Notes under the pieces: generated by a model
What the model was told of the DNA's origin: nothing
What the model saw: only the letters and a program-made list of their open reading frames with translations
The model's database searches: none
Assembly (NCBI RefSeq): GCF_905147045.1
Contig: NC_065899.1
Location: 7,700,501-7,764,500 of the forward strand
DNA: 64,000 bases
Direction of reading: 5' to 3'
Origin: Nymphalis io
Lineage: Eukaryota > Arthropoda > Insecta > Lepidoptera > Nymphalidae
Shown here: positions 12,102 through 27,100 of the stretch, piece by piece
How the letters are laid out: each line of letters begins with the position of its first letter
Numbering within the stretch: the stretch's first letter is position 1
Position numbers and translations under genes: made by a program

Positions 12102-15100
12102 CTAAAAATGGTCAGTCAGACGGACATATAGTTTCTTAGGCTTTTGATTTAATTATATATTGAATAAAACAGTTTAAACTTAATTAATAATAAGTTTTTT
12201 AAAAGATAAATAGTCCTCGTGAAACTTATGTAATGTTTATTCATTAATACTGATTGCGTGATTTAATACATATGGGAATATTGAGCCTTAAAACGCGTTG
12301 TCAATACTAAATGTATAACACCGATTTATCCAGTTTACCACGGAACATAAGATTGTAATCTTTTTTTCTTTTTTTTTTATGTTATAGACAGGTGGACGAG
12401 CAAATGGGACACCTGATGGTAAGTGGTCACTACCGCCCATAGACTTTGGCTCTTTCATTTCTGCTTAGCGGCAAGATATCTGATGAGTCGGTGGTATCTA
12501 CCCAGACGGGCCTGCACAAAGCCCTACCACCAGGGCTTATATTTATTATAATTATACCATGGAGATCTACCACCCTCAACCCTTGAGTATCTAAAAAATA
12601 CAGTACCATCAGCACTTTATGCTTGAACAAATTTAATGGTTAAAATTTTAAAGATTATGCTTTAAACTATTTTTCTTTATTAAATCTTATTAATACCTCT
12701 AATGAACTTAATGTTGCCATATTAAAAAAAAAACATTTATTACAATCAATAAAATATAGTGGCGTGGAACCAGAAAAAGCAACCCAAGACATTTGTCATC
12801 GTCAGGCGACCGGCCGTAAAAGTCAGCCAATTTTCAAAAGTGCTTTAAAGGACACTACTCCGTCCCCAAATAAATAGGATAAAGATGTATGATTTTTTTT
12901 TATTTAATCCACAAAACTGACTACAATGATACAATCAACAATGACATACAATAATACATTTAACTGAAAATATTTACAATTGAGTCTTCTCGATGTGGAC
13001 ATTACATGCTTATATGAGGGCTAAAAAGCAAAAAAAAAATTACATTAGCTAGTAACTACAGCGTAACATTAGAACAAACATAAGAAAACTTATAAAAACT
13101 ATCACCTATAAAATAAAAATAAACAACTAAAAAGCAAAACAGAATTAAACTAAACTAAAAAGTAACTAAATAATATAAAAATAGAACTATAAATTAACCT
13201 ATTTGTGTAGACATTTTCTTTTTAATGGCCCTGATATTATCGTTAAAGATATTTATAGTATCTCTAAAACAGTTAGCAAAAGATAGCATTTTATACAGCG
13301 GACCATGCTGACCAAGATTGCTTCTTGTATGAGGCAAACAAAACGTCTTGCGATTCTGTAAGCGGCTACCGTCACGAGGCACTGCGAAACTTAAACGCTC
13401 GAGCAGTTCAGGTGCATCAATTAGGCCATTTTTGCCATGATTGGAACAAAGGGGCGGCAAAAACTTGTATTAGATAATTAACTTCAAGCTCATGAATAAT
13501 TAATCCGTCTTTCTAGACCGTTGACACGAAACGTCGGTAATGTTCGATTATTTCCGCATTTCACTCAGAAAAAAAATTACTTCCTACAAGAGAACTACGA
13601 GTCATTTCTATAATCATAACAAGCATTTTCAGATTTTTTGTACTCTACGCTCCCTTAATGTTATATATTCAATGAGATGTTCAACATTGCAGAGATTATT
13701 AATTTCTACAACTCCTGTTAACATACAGCAAGATAACCACTCACCTATTGATAATTTGCGTCTCTTTTTAAAGTATGCATATAACATTATTATTTATTTA
13801 TATATATAACAGTTGTTCCAAAAATCAAAGAGAATTTTAATCCAGGCACTTAGAAAAAAAAAGAACAGACCCCCCCCCCCCCCTACAACAAGGGCGAAGC
13901 AACGGACAAAAATTAATATTTAATAACTTAACGTAGTTGTAGGCGTATGTTACGACATAATGTTATATGTAAGTAATCTTATTAGTTAAATTTTGCTGTG
14001 GCTTTTAGTTCTTAGTAACTTACGTACGCTGTTAATTTATTACTCTCCTGGGCTTTTAGCCTAATCAAGTAATTACTTGAACAAGAGCGACGTCAATTTG
14101 AAGCGCACTCTTTATCGAATTATTTAAATTTAGAATTGAATGTTGACAGCACGTTCATGTATTTATGTAAAGTTTTTACGTTTCGAAAAATAACAATAAT
14201 ATCTATGGTAAATAATTGATGGTGAATGAAATTGTGCTTAATTATCTATGTAACTTGATTGTCGAAAAAGTGTAACTACTGAGTTTCTTGTCGGTTCATT
14301 TCGGTTAAATCTAAATTACATACCGGTGGTAGCTTTAAATTTAATTTAATCTTGTAAAAAAACGATTCAAACGTACTCGGAGGAATCTACTTTAATAAAG
14401 TATATTGATTTGATTGGTACTGTAATATCAATAAATTATTATAGATAAATAGGGCCCTCACTATTGTATACATAACTACAGTTTAATAGAAATAAAAGTT
14501 ATAAGAATAATAATAAATTTGTTTTAAATTTGTTTTGAAACATGACGGTAACGTGAGTGTAAAGGGAAAAACTTTCCATATTTACAACCCCTACTAATAT
14601 TAACTATGTCAAAGTGTTAATTTGAAAGGCAGAAACCGAGCAACAAATCAAGGTGATTTTTTTGAAAGAAATTTGGTAGCCAAAATCAACATTCAACCCA
14701 AAAAAATCCGTGAGATATTTATTATAATATTTACCTTTATAGGAGGTTTTCTGGTGACGTTAGCTACTAAAAAGTTCATAGCGATGTCCTCGCAGTTGAA
14801 GTTGTCGTCGACCCAGGAGCGGATCTCGGCCGGCATCTTATACGTGTAATACCACGACCAGATCTTGTGGTGGAAGGCGGCGCCCGTTAACACCTGGAAT
14901 ACGAGATCATGCATATGAAACAGTGATCCTAATAGTTCGAAATGTCTCAATTCTGAGCAAAAACCTTATCTTACTACCTAGCTCGAGTGTTTATTTAGTA
15001 AAACTCGCGGGTAGACCTCGATACATTCCTTGATACACAATTAATAGGTTGACACCATGACAATTAATAGGAGCACTGCCAGTAACCAGTAACAGCCTGT

Positions 15101-18100
15101 TAATGTCCCACTGCTGGGCTAAGGCCTGCTCTCCCTTTTTGGGGATAAGGTTTGGAGCTTATTCCACCACGCTGCTCCAATGCGGGTTGGTGGAATACAC
15201 ATGTGGCAGAATTTCGATGAAATTAGATACATGCAGGTTTCCTCACGATGTTTTCCTTCACCGAAAAGCACGAGATGAATTATAAACAGAAATTAAGCAC
15301 ATGAAAAATTCAGAGGTGCTTGCCCGGGTTTGAACCCACGTTCATCGGTTAAGATTCACGCGTTCTTACCACTGGGCCATCTCGACTTTTTTTGTGGCAG
15401 GAGCACTGCCACAAAATATATAATGTACATATTTTATGATGATATTGTATATTACAAGGTAAACTTTTAAATATTATTTTTACCATCATAATACATCGAC
15501 GACAATTATCCTTAAAAATGGCAACATTGTTATTATATAAATTTGACTCATTAGATGCGAGTTGAATATGAGATTAACGCACGTAACTTAGCTTAAGACT
15601 TACCATTGATATTTGATTTGTCCATTCACTATGGTACCTCCAGGAGTTAGTGACGTTGTCCCACACGTGTAGACGTGATGGGAAACCTACTATTCTGTCG
15701 GGGAACTCCCGCCAAACGTCAAACCTGTAATTAAAAATATATCTGATTGCAGATAGTTAAATAATTATGTATTTAAGTTGTTTATCCAGTCAAATCATAA
15801 TGTTACATTAATAATGAATAAGATGTTTTTTTTTTTTTATAGAATAGGAAGGTGGACGAGCATATGGGCCACCTGATGGTAAGTGGTCACCAAACGCCCT
15901 TAGACATTGGCATTGTAAGAAATGTCAACCATCGCTTATAGCCAATGCGCCACCAACCTTGGGAACTAAGATTTTATGTCCCTTGTGCCTGTAATTACAC
16001 TGGCTCACTCACCCTTCAAACCGGAACACAACAATATCAAGTATTGCTGTTTTGCGGTAGAATATCTGATGAGTACCTACCCAGACGAGCTTGCACAAAG
16101 CCCTACCACCAGTAAGTTTTATTTACGCTACAGTGTTTTATTTAATAATCGGTTCCACCGTCCAAGCGGATGCCTCGAACTTACTCTACGCTAAACATAC
16201 TGAACAATCCTTGATAACTAAAAATTTATATACAAACACGAAAAAGAAAATTATGTAATGAATAAAAAAAAAATTGAAGCAAAAAAAATGTAATAGTAAT
16301 GACATGCTATGTATGACGAAATGATAATGAACTATGAATTAAAAATTAAAAATTCGAATTATTTTAAAATTTAAATATTTGGATTGGAAAACCGTTGGCC
16401 GTACGACAAACAACACCGACATATTAAACAATATTCGTCTAACGTTACACTATAATACAATGGCAGAACCAATAAATATAAACAAATCTTAAATGTACAT
16501 AGTACATGAGATTTAATAATAGCCTTATTACATTATGCACTACAAACAGTTTTTTTTTTTTAATCTATATTTAAGAGGGGTTTGGTCACCGAGTGATCCA
16601 TGCCACCCCTATAGGAATAACTAAAAATAATAAATCAGTTTACAAAATCAACCTATAAATAACAAAAATTAAATAATTCGATGTCTTAATCCTACTTGTA
16701 CTACTTTATATAACATTCTAGCCTGATCCAAGACAGGATAGGCTGCTGTTAAAAGCTCCTATATCTAATAAATTAATATTAAATCTTATTAATAAAATAC
16801 AAACAGTTCTTGATTAGTATATTCTTAAGTAATTATAAAACAACTATTCCACATAACTAAGATCCACTTTAATTTTACTTCCAAAGTTCAGATAACAAAT
16901 ACGTCGACATTCGAAACGCCATTTTTGTCAACGCCATAAATGCCATAGATGATTTCAGATTTCGACCAATGACATCACGTCAATTCATGGTCAAAGTTGT
17001 TTATGTAGCTTCTGTCACTGTTTAGTAGGCTTTAATATTATGTAATCTTTGATCCCTAATGCTATTATTGAATCTAAATTAACTTAATTCGAATCGTTTA
17101 TGACAAGTAATGAATAATCATTAAAGAAATTTCTTATAATCCATAATAACATCATCTTAAGTTAAGCCGAATTAATTGTAATTTGAAAAATTTCAGAAGA
17201 TCTTACAGATAATTCTGTCGCATTTGAAGCAAGACTTGATATAAATGCAACTATCTATTAAACCAGCTTTTTTTTTGTTACTACCGTCAATTTAAACTTT
17301 CTTTATTTTATCATTTCTTTTAAAATTGCTAACAAAACTTTCTAAAATAAAAACATTTTTTCATAGTATTTAGTAATGTCAATCAAGAAAATGGCGCTAA
17401 AGGCACAACCAGCACGATAGATACAAAACAGAAATGTTAAGGAAATTTCAATCGTAAGACTTTAGAGATAAGGTTCGAATTGATTTTAACGTGGTTATAA
17501 TCTCATTATGTCAGAACTAAAAGTGACAGGCAAAGCGACGCTGGAGCGATATCGTGACTAGCGCTCGTAGTTTTAAATGATGGCTCTTTTTATTCAATAA
17601 ATTTCGTTTAATCTCCCATTATTTATTTAGTCTTTTTAAATATAGTTTTATTTCATAAACCTTTATAGTATTCGAACATTATTATTTTAGAATTAGACAG
17701 AACGTGATATCTTATGAGCACATAATGATAGCGTTTCTTTACATAATCTTTATATAATCAAACATTATATAATAATATAACTTTGTATATCCAGGTAAAG
17801 TAAAAAACTTAAATATATTTTTTTACTTTACCTGGATGTAAAACTTTGATTACAAAAAGGTTTTATAGAAAAATAAAATCTAATATTATCATAGTATCTG
17901 TGGTTATTTTTTTATTTTATTTCCTCACTGTCAATCGTCACGCTATTGTATTGTTCAAATGTACACAACAAGAATTCAATTTAGCTTCATATCCTAAAAA
18001 TTGGAATGGTTGCGCAGCAATGGCGAATTCTGCTGACAGTTGGAAATAGGTACGAAAATTTGACGAAAGTCAAGACAAATTAAAGTGATTTGACACACAT

Positions 18101-21100
18101 AATAAACAAGAATTTACTTAATATATAATATCCTTACTTATTATCGTTTGCCTAAACTTCCAATTAAAAAAAAATGTCTTTGTCGTCTTTAAATATTAAA
18201 ATAATTGTAGCGAATGAATATGCTCACCATTCACAAGATACGTATTATTCCGGAAATTAACTTTTTTATTTAAAACGAAACTGTATACACCTGATGTGTT
18301 TACACCTTATGTTTCGGTACTGCAATGTCCTCCTACTAGCCTTTCCCTATTAAACAGGATTTGGAGCATATTCCACCACACACAATATATGTTTTTCTCA
18401 CTACCTCAAGATAAATCATAACACAACATAAGCACCTGAAAAGTATAGTAATACTTGTCTGGATTCGAATTTGCGTTCTTCAGTAAGATAAACACATTTT
18501 ACCCATTAAGTAACGTTCATATGATCGTTACGTACGCAATCAAAGTTACAAATAAAGTAAAATTTGCTTTAGCTATAAAAAACAGACATTAATTAAATCA
18601 AGATAGAAACTCACCCAAATTCCAACTCATCAGGAGTCAACATAACGATGTCATCATCAATCGTCAGTTGACATTCCGTTTCAATCTCGTCGTATGGAAA
18701 AAATCTGTTTGACAACTTATTCTCTTTGGTCTGTATCACTTTCAACGGTTTATTTACTACTGGCCATTCGGAAGCTGAAATAAAAGCGAAATATTCAAAA
18801 AAAAAACAATTAAAAATCAGAACAGGAATTAATTCGTTGCGTTTTAAAAATCGAATTTAAACGTATAATTACTATATAATGTGAAGTCAGTCTTATTAGC
18901 ATGGTATAGAGTTCCTTTTTTTTTGTCGAGTTACATTTTCACTCTCAGTACAATGAACATTAACAGAAATTGCATGTATAATATTGAACGGATTAATTGC
19001 GTTTGCTCATTAAATCTGTTTTTCCATCTCTCGTCCGTTATTTAACTTTTCGATCTGTTATCAAAACGTCCGTACAATTACGTTTATATACTTACATTGT
19101 CATATTTATAAATAGTACGAAACGACGCCCAACCTCGTGTGTGCGCGTATAAGGTTTCCTAACTATTTGATAAATAACCAGTATGAGATTTTTACCATCA
19201 TCTAGATACATAGATATTTGGTACGTAATAATTATTTTAATATACAGCAATATCGGAAATTTTCAACGGTTTCTATTTTGATCCGTAAATACTATTCTCG
19301 AACGCAAAGACCGAAACGAGACCGATTATTTAGGTACATTTAAATATAAACAATGCAAATATTTGTAAATCATCAAACCGACTCGTGCGTAATATGATTA
19401 TTGAATTTTACATTCAAAATAATTTATCATGTTTATTAATAGTTGCATAATAATCGAACGAGCCGGGATGATGCATTGGCTAGAATACTTTAATCTTGAA
19501 CGAAGATTGCGGATTGGAGTCCGGGCAAGCAATTCTGAATTTTAATTTGTGTTGAAGGAAAACATCGTGAGGAAACTTGTATGTCGATTGAAAATATGCG
19601 ACGTGTTTGGAAAACAAAGCAACTGTGTGTTCATAACCGCATTGATGCAGTAAGTTGGGTAACGCTTCTCAGGGAGAGAAAGGGCTTTGAGCCCAGCGGT
19701 GAAATATTTACAGGTTTTTACAATAATCAGAATTAATGAATTATCCCTAGATTTCTGCTTTTACAACTCGTTTGTAGATGAATAGCCCTAGAATATTATT
19801 TTAATAATAATAAAAACAGGAATCAGATTTTTTTTGTAAAATTATGACTTTAAACATGAAGTGAAACCTCTTCATAATAAACGTATTATTTACATATATT
19901 CTATACGTATAATTAAACTGTAGCAAGGCTTGGTTTGATGATTAATGGTCGGCCTTGTTATTATAGACACAGGCGTTAATCACCTTTGTAAATACTATAT
20001 AATTATTTATTAGATATGCTATATTTACATGAAATTTCAATATACATACAATTTCATACCAAGAAAAGGGCAAAAGGAAAACTTCGTGACAATGAAACTA
20101 ATGAATTGTTTTAACTAAAACGCTACATACTATAAAAAGTCCCTCGCCGCTTCTTTCTCTTTGTTTGAAGACTGTAAACTTAAAAAAGACCGAACGGATT
20201 TTCATACGGTTTTCACAAATGGAAGAATTGATTGATGAGGAATGTTTAGATGCACTCTATGACGATAAAGGTGTCTGAAAAATGTGCCGCGTAAACCATT
20301 AGAGTTATATGTATCACGATATAAACGTTTTATTTAGACCATTATTCTGCCCGAACGAAGCCAAGACGGGGAGCTAGTTGCAACCTAAATATAACTTTTA
20401 ACTTAAAAGTAAAATAACCACTAAATGTCCCGATACTGGACTAAGGCTTCTCCCCTCTTGATGAGATGGTTTGGATCCTATTTCACCACACTGCTCCAAA
20501 GTAATTATGTTGTACATAAGGGTATATATGTGACCTTAAGCTTATCACGAATAAAGTTACATTTGTCTTGTTAACCAACTTCAAAAACATAAGAGATTCT
20601 CAATTCGGTTGTATTTTTTATGTTTATTATCTCAGAACTCGGTCATTTATAAATCGATTTAGATTTATTTTTTGCTTAACAAATTTTAATTTAAAGCAGA
20701 AAAAAGGACGAAATTATTTATCGATTTTAATTTAATTTGACGTCGGTTTTGTCTTTTAAACAGATACTTTGTAGCTTATGATAGATGAATGATAGGTCGG
20801 TCTAAAATCTACATGTTTGTCCATAACCTTTATTCAAGCGAACGAAGTCACGGTCTTAGTAGCGCGTTAAATATATGTAAGTTATAATACACGCGCCGTG
20901 TGCCGTGTTAACGAGACACGCGACTATTAATAAGATAACAAATTCAATAACATCAGAATAATAAAGGTAGACGATTTCCAATTTCTCTTTAAAGTCATAA
21001 TTATAGTAGAGAATGAACGTTCTTTTGACACACTTAAAGCCTGATCAGTCGTTACGTAATTATTGGAGTCTTGGCATTGTGCGCTCTTATAGTCAGACAA

Positions 21101-24100
21101 CATAGTTTTATTTTATTTGTCATAAATGGAAATCAATATTCCTGTAATCGATGTAATCAAAATTCCTGTTCTAAAGATATTTATAATGGGAACATTTAAT
21201 TGCACATAAATGGGTAACGCTCTTATGTCTTCATAATTTACAATATTCCAATATGAATTATTATACCATCAATTATTGCACCAATTCACGATTAAACCAT
21301 GAAAATTCTCTAACCACCGAATTAAACCTATTTATTACGAATAAATACGTCAAAACCGGTCGACATCATTTGGTTTCCTAGTTCACAATTTAAATCTGTA
21401 TTAACGAAGTATTATTACGAATTATACTAATTGGACATGAAACTGTGAAACGATTTTGGAGTAAATTAGGTAAAAGATAATGATTGATAAATATTAGTGT
21501 TTCGTTTGGAAAATATGAGATCCGCAATACTTGCTCAATACTTATCAGTTTTGCTTAAACATACAGTAGTTTTAATATGACTTTGATGGGACAGTATATA
21601 TTTTCAAACCACCCAAGTTTTAATTAGACGACACACGATTATATACATTACATTTATTTTTATAGATTTCACAGTATACAGGATATTGTGTATACACTCT
21701 CGAAACTATCTAATACCAACTAGAAATCGACTCAATTGTAAGCTGAAAATAATTGAGCTGTGTTGTTCCGACCACAAGATTGGTAACGGTCTGTACAATA
21801 CCAGCTGTATTGATACCGCCCACTCTAGAACTATCGCTAAGCAACAATGTTTTGCCTTGTATACGATGGTACCTAAGTGTGAGCCAGTCAATAAAATTGC
21901 AAGAACAACTTCGAACTTTAGCTGCGAATTAGTAATCTAAAGTAGAACCAATACATTTGTGAATGCCAGTGATAGAAAGAGATACCACTATGTAAGATAC
22001 AGAAATATCATCTAAAGAACCAACTCCTCTTAGAAACAAAGTGTGCAAAAAGCTCTAAAGCCTATTGCAGCAGTTTGTTCCTTTGTAGGTTTACGGATCT
22101 ACACGTGGCAAAAAAAAATCCGACACATTCAGGTTTATTTACCGCTGAATACATGATGAGTCATAAACACAATATAAGCACATGTTAACTTGAGGTGATT
22201 GCCCGAATTTGAACCGGCCACCTTCAGTTAAGATTAACGTGTTCCTATACTAAGCTAATATACTAAGCCCTTTCGAATCTTTATATTCTTAACGGTGATG
22301 AGAAGTGGAAATAATCCTTGTCCATGAATAAATATCATTATGGATATACCTGTTCAACTGAATGTGACAATAAAAAAAATGTAACTCACATGGGGGTGGT
22401 TGCTTCTTCTGATTATTCCATACGACGAGAATCTTGGCGAGGCTCGGCGTCCGGACGAGTTTCCTGACGAGCGTGAACAGACTGTCCACTCGGTCATACG
22501 TCAATATGACAGCAGTGAAGCCTGGCGACTTAGGAGCGGTCACTGGCAGGAATAGAGGGTTGACTGGTCCGTACTGTTTTAAGAAATTATGTGATTATTA
22601 TCAATAATAAAGACATGAGATACGGTATCTCATTCAACTTCAACATCCAAAATCTTTAACATTCAAAGATTAACTAACTATCTACCATAGTTATTGACGT
22701 ATACTTTAAATAAAACGGATATTACTAATAATTAAAAAAGTAAATCATATAAAAAACGTTTATAAGTAAAATTTTAGGTCGCATTAGATATAAAATATGA
22801 ATAATTTACTCTTTACAATATTTATGTACTTTATTGGTATAGTTTAACAGTAGCAACTGAAATAACGTAAAAATTTCCAAATGAAAACGTAAATTCTGTA
22901 TAATTATTTAATACAATATTTGTTTGTTTATGCATATATTTATGTTTTCTGCAAACTTAATTGTATCAAACTATGATAGTTGTTTCTAAAAAATCATATA
23001 TTTATTTCATTTTAATTAAAAAATAATCACCGATGTGTTATTGGTTATGTTTTTGCAAGATTGCGTTCCTCAATTCAGGCACCAATCGCGTCGATTGATA
23101 TATTTCGATGACTCCATTAGATAGAACGATATATTTTGTATCACAGTTGAAATTAAATCCACGAGTTTTAAAATACATTCAATACCGAGTTTTACTGAAT
23201 GGAATCTCTGATCACAACGTTAAGTTAAATGACAATTTTTTTTAAATAAGACGAAAATAAACTTTTAAATTCTACAGTGACGAGGAAAGAATGGAATCAG
23301 AGTACAAATTCGCCGAGAGTAATGGATTGGATCCGAGGTCATCTATTATGTTTGCTATATTTCTAGGGCTCTATAAAGTTTTTTCACTCGATAGAAGAAT
23401 AGAAAACATGGGCATTTCCGAGAACCATTGTGGAAACTCTAACAAGAAAAGTTTGAAAAAAAAAAAATTGTTCAATTAAGAATTCCTAATAAATTAACAA
23501 GTTGACGATAAATCCAATTTCGAAGTGCTTCTCGAGCCGCGAGTTTTAATTAAAGCATATTCAACATCATATGATCGGATGCGATATGAGTGTACGTGTG
23601 TCACATAATTTCTCCCTACACATGCACGTTTAATGATATTTTCCTTGACAGCAGTGCACGCGATAAATTTTTAATGTTTCTCCTTACATAAGCGTAAAGG
23701 CTTCAGCAGCCCTCGTCGAGTTGTTATTTTTAGTTTTACGAACGCGACAACAGCGACACATTTATCTAAGTATAATGCTTTCCCTCCGTAATGGGCTTAT
23801 CTTATGAATCCGAGATTCTGGTATTTTATTGTATTTTATATGATTGGCTGGCTGGCCGGCTGTTTTGCATTTAACAAGAGACTATGTGTTTAAAACTTGA
23901 CTGCCTCGTTGGTCTAGCGGCTTGATGTAAGGCCGAAGACCCCGAGGTCCTGAGTTCAATTCCCAGGTCGGGCCAATAAAAAGTTATTGGGTTTTTCTAT
24001 CAGAAAATTCTCAGTAGCAGCCCGGAGTCTAGTATGAGTTATGAGAGTAAGGGAATAGAGAGTGCACCTGTGTTTGTGCACACACTTGTGCACTATAATA

Positions 24101-27100
24101 TCTCCTGCATAGTTGGCTAATCTCTCTTGAAATTGGCCGCCTTGGCTGAAATCGGTCTGGAGAACATTAATATTATGTGTTTAAATATATCTATTAGGAA
24201 TTTAAAATATATATATCTTAATAGCCTTTAAACGCGTATAGCGCGTAGAATTAGCTCGCTGAAGTGGAAGTGGGCTGGTCATGGGCTGGTGATGGCCGAT
24301 GGAGCCGACACGTGTTAAGAGTGGAGACCACGCTTAGGCAAACGTAGTGTAGGACGCCTTGTGACAAGATGGGCCGATGATTTAAAAAAGGTGGCAGGTT
24401 CGGGATGGCTGCGGACTGCCCAAGATCGGGATGGTTGGCGTTCTATGGGAGAGGCTTTCGGTCAGCAGTGGACGGCAAAAGGCTGAAAAAAAGCCTTTAA
24501 ATATATGCCTCAAGTGTAAGTTTTTTTATTATAATTCGAACTGTTTATTTTAAATAAATAATATATTTAGTTGAGATTGTTTCGTAATATTCTAAATGGT
24601 GCTCGAAAATTTAGCTTGCTTTGGTATTTTAAATTGTTCATTATTCTACGGCCTTCGAAAAGAAACTTTCTGAGTACCGTACTCTATAATTAAACCAAAA
24701 TTTAATGAACAAAAAATACGTTTCATTTTTAGAGATCCAAAGGCCAACACAAAAATTCTCATAATTTCACAATTACACGTCAGTTTTTACTTTTCACAGC
24801 TTCTCTTTCTGTAGTTTTTAATGAGCTTCATGAAATATGCCACCTACATTTTTCCAATTTTTTATTATCAAAAATGTTTATATTTTATTGATACACACAA
24901 CATCTCGATTATAACACCACATTAGTTTTTTTAACTTAGTAAGAATATTTTTACGATTTAATTATTATATTTTTAAATTCGAATGGACCAATTTGGTATA
25001 TATATTCGTAGTTTCTCAAAAATCACGTACATTCTGTACGTGATTTTTGAGGATTTTTGTCGGTTGAAGAGTTAAGATATTAATAAAAAATATTAGGTAT
25101 ATATTCATTGAATACTTTAAGCTCAGCTTTGATTTGCAATTTTAATTTTATCTCGTTGAAATATATAAATCAAACTATTTTGACTCACTAAGAAAATTAA
25201 TAAAAAAAAATTACCTACCACACAAAATACATAATAATTGACCATACGGAACCTTACCACCTGCGTGGTCCAACACGAACGTGCGAAAACATTTTAATGT
25301 AATTTATACAAAAAATAATTATTAATTATAAAATAGATAATTGCATACCAAATGTTCCGGCATGTTCCAGTCTTCATACATTCTAGCTGCTAATGGAAAT
25401 ACTTTTTCATTTATAATTTCTAGCATTGTCAAGGTTATTCGTTCTATACTAGAGAAGTATCTGTCATACACCCATCTCAACTGCCAATATAATTCACCAC
25501 GTCTCTCCTTACTCACTGAATGTACAATTTTCAACATATTCTTTATATTTTCTTCAGGCACAAATAATGCAATTTTATTCCAGTCGACATGCGAATTAAA
25601 AGGCATGACTATTGTATCTGCGATTATAATTGGGATACACTGGGATGCAATGATATCCATCAGGACGGGTTGAGCTAATCTGGCACTACGAACCACCAGG
25701 CAAAACATACCCTCTTTCAAAATCTCTGGGTAATCAAATACTTTACCCGTTGTATATTCACAACGTTTCATATAATCTGTTTCACCGGATGCTGTCTTAC
25801 ATCTATCAAGTAATAATAAATCATTTGATGATGACGCTACACTTTGTAGCTCTGCTAAATAATCTTCTGGTATGTTGAGTTGTGTTGATATAATCATGAA
25901 ATTCTTTTTTTTCGGTTGAGAGTCGTTAATTTTTTGTGCAATAGGGCTGTAAAGCGGCAACGATATGTCAAACCCGTATCTGAAAGTCCATGTGTCAAAC
26001 CCGGCTCCTGCTATAATTGCTTTACTTGTGTTGAGATTGATAACCGTGTTGTAGTTTGGTGCAACACCTGCCACCATGTTAAATATAAGATGATTTTCAC
26101 CATTATTCCAGCTGAAAAATAAACTTATTAAGAACATAAATCGCATAAGATATAATAGCTTAGATAATTCGATTGGAAATCAAGAATCTACTAAAAATTT
26201 ATGACTCATTGGAATATTATAGTTGGTACCCAATTAGTTGCAGTGCAAAATAGTTACATGAGGATATAAATTTATTGAAAATTGGTAACAATAATACCTT
26301 TAATCATTTGCACTTAAGAACAGTAAACAAGATTAGCATTTAATATTGTTATTAACAACTTCAGTTATTCCATTGTTTAAAGACTTAATTAATATTAACA
26401 AGTAACAGTTCTATGGGTCCTTAACATCGATAATAATAAATAAAAGTTAATAATATGATAATGTTAAATTTATTAAATTATTAAGTTTGTTTCATTATTA
26501 TTTATATAGTAAATTGCCATTTTAGAATAGTGTGTAGCTCATATGGCTTCCAATCTAAAAGATTCTGAATTCAAATGCTAATAAGGGATAATAAAAGTCA
26601 TTGGGATTTTCAGTCAAGAAATTTGCCTATGGCCCGTATGTACGTTATGTACAGTTTACAAGCCTATGTTAAATTTTTGGTCCCGAATTTGACCTTTTTC
26701 CTTCCTTTTTTGATTGATATTCTTTAATTGATATGTACTAACTGTACTGCCCACATAGCTAATTAAATTTAAATGGATTTTAATAAGTATGTATAAAATG
26801 CCCTATTTAACAAAATTATCAACTACTTTGGCAAATTTTAATACAATCCATCTAATCCTTTAAGTTTGATGAAGTAACAAAAGTCCAAACACAGACACAT
26901 TTGAATTTATAATAATAATATATATGTTATTTTTTTAAAACAATTTCACTTACTGTTCAAGAGACTGTAAAGCTTGTGCAACATGTTTGCTGGAAAAACT
27001 ATTTTGATTTAACGTATCAATACTAGGCACTAATAAACAGGCATCATCTGGGTTAGGCGTATAATATTTACTATTTTTAATTGTATTTAAAATCTCGTAA

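Larger units (their letters stand above)
12102..14734 (-). other. EXT2: EXT2 intron 6, repeat-bearing
   Basis: It holds a SINE family C copy, a partial copy of the 8841-8965 segment, the 3' end of a LINE and a run of 14 C at 13870-13883. About 13900-14730 shows nothing recognisable. Confidence 0.8.
15725..18614 (-). other. EXT2: EXT2 intron 4
   Basis: It contains a full SINE family C, a palindrome at 17790-17836 and a decayed SINE family B near 18318-18512. The stretch 16550-16600 starts with a T-run and 'agaggggtttggtcaccgag', which may be another retroelement end. The rest is featureless AT-rich DNA. Confidence 0.7.
18775..22389 (-). other. EXT2: EXT2 intron 3
   Basis: It contains decayed SINE family B pieces at 19461-19715 (plus), 20413-20512 (minus) and 22034-22262 (minus), and a LINE-tail-like block near 20325-20375 (tagaccattattctgcccg). 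Otherwise it is AT-rich with no coding signal. Confidence 0.7.
22574..25348 (-). other. EXT2: EXT2 intron 2
   Basis: It contains SINE family A with its target duplication, a LINE 3' coding remnant and a palindrome at 25015-25051. The first and last thirds are AT-rich with nothing recognisable. Confidence 0.75.

Noticed and set aside
15103..15285. 60-aa open frame, with near-identical frames at 38603-38785 and related ones at 45856-46119, 56633-56887 and 62700-62888
   Set aside because: All lie inside SINE family B copies; the shared peptide is a by-product of a non-coding repeat.
25341..25673. 110-aa plus-strand frame
   Set aside because: Shadow of EXT2 exon 2.
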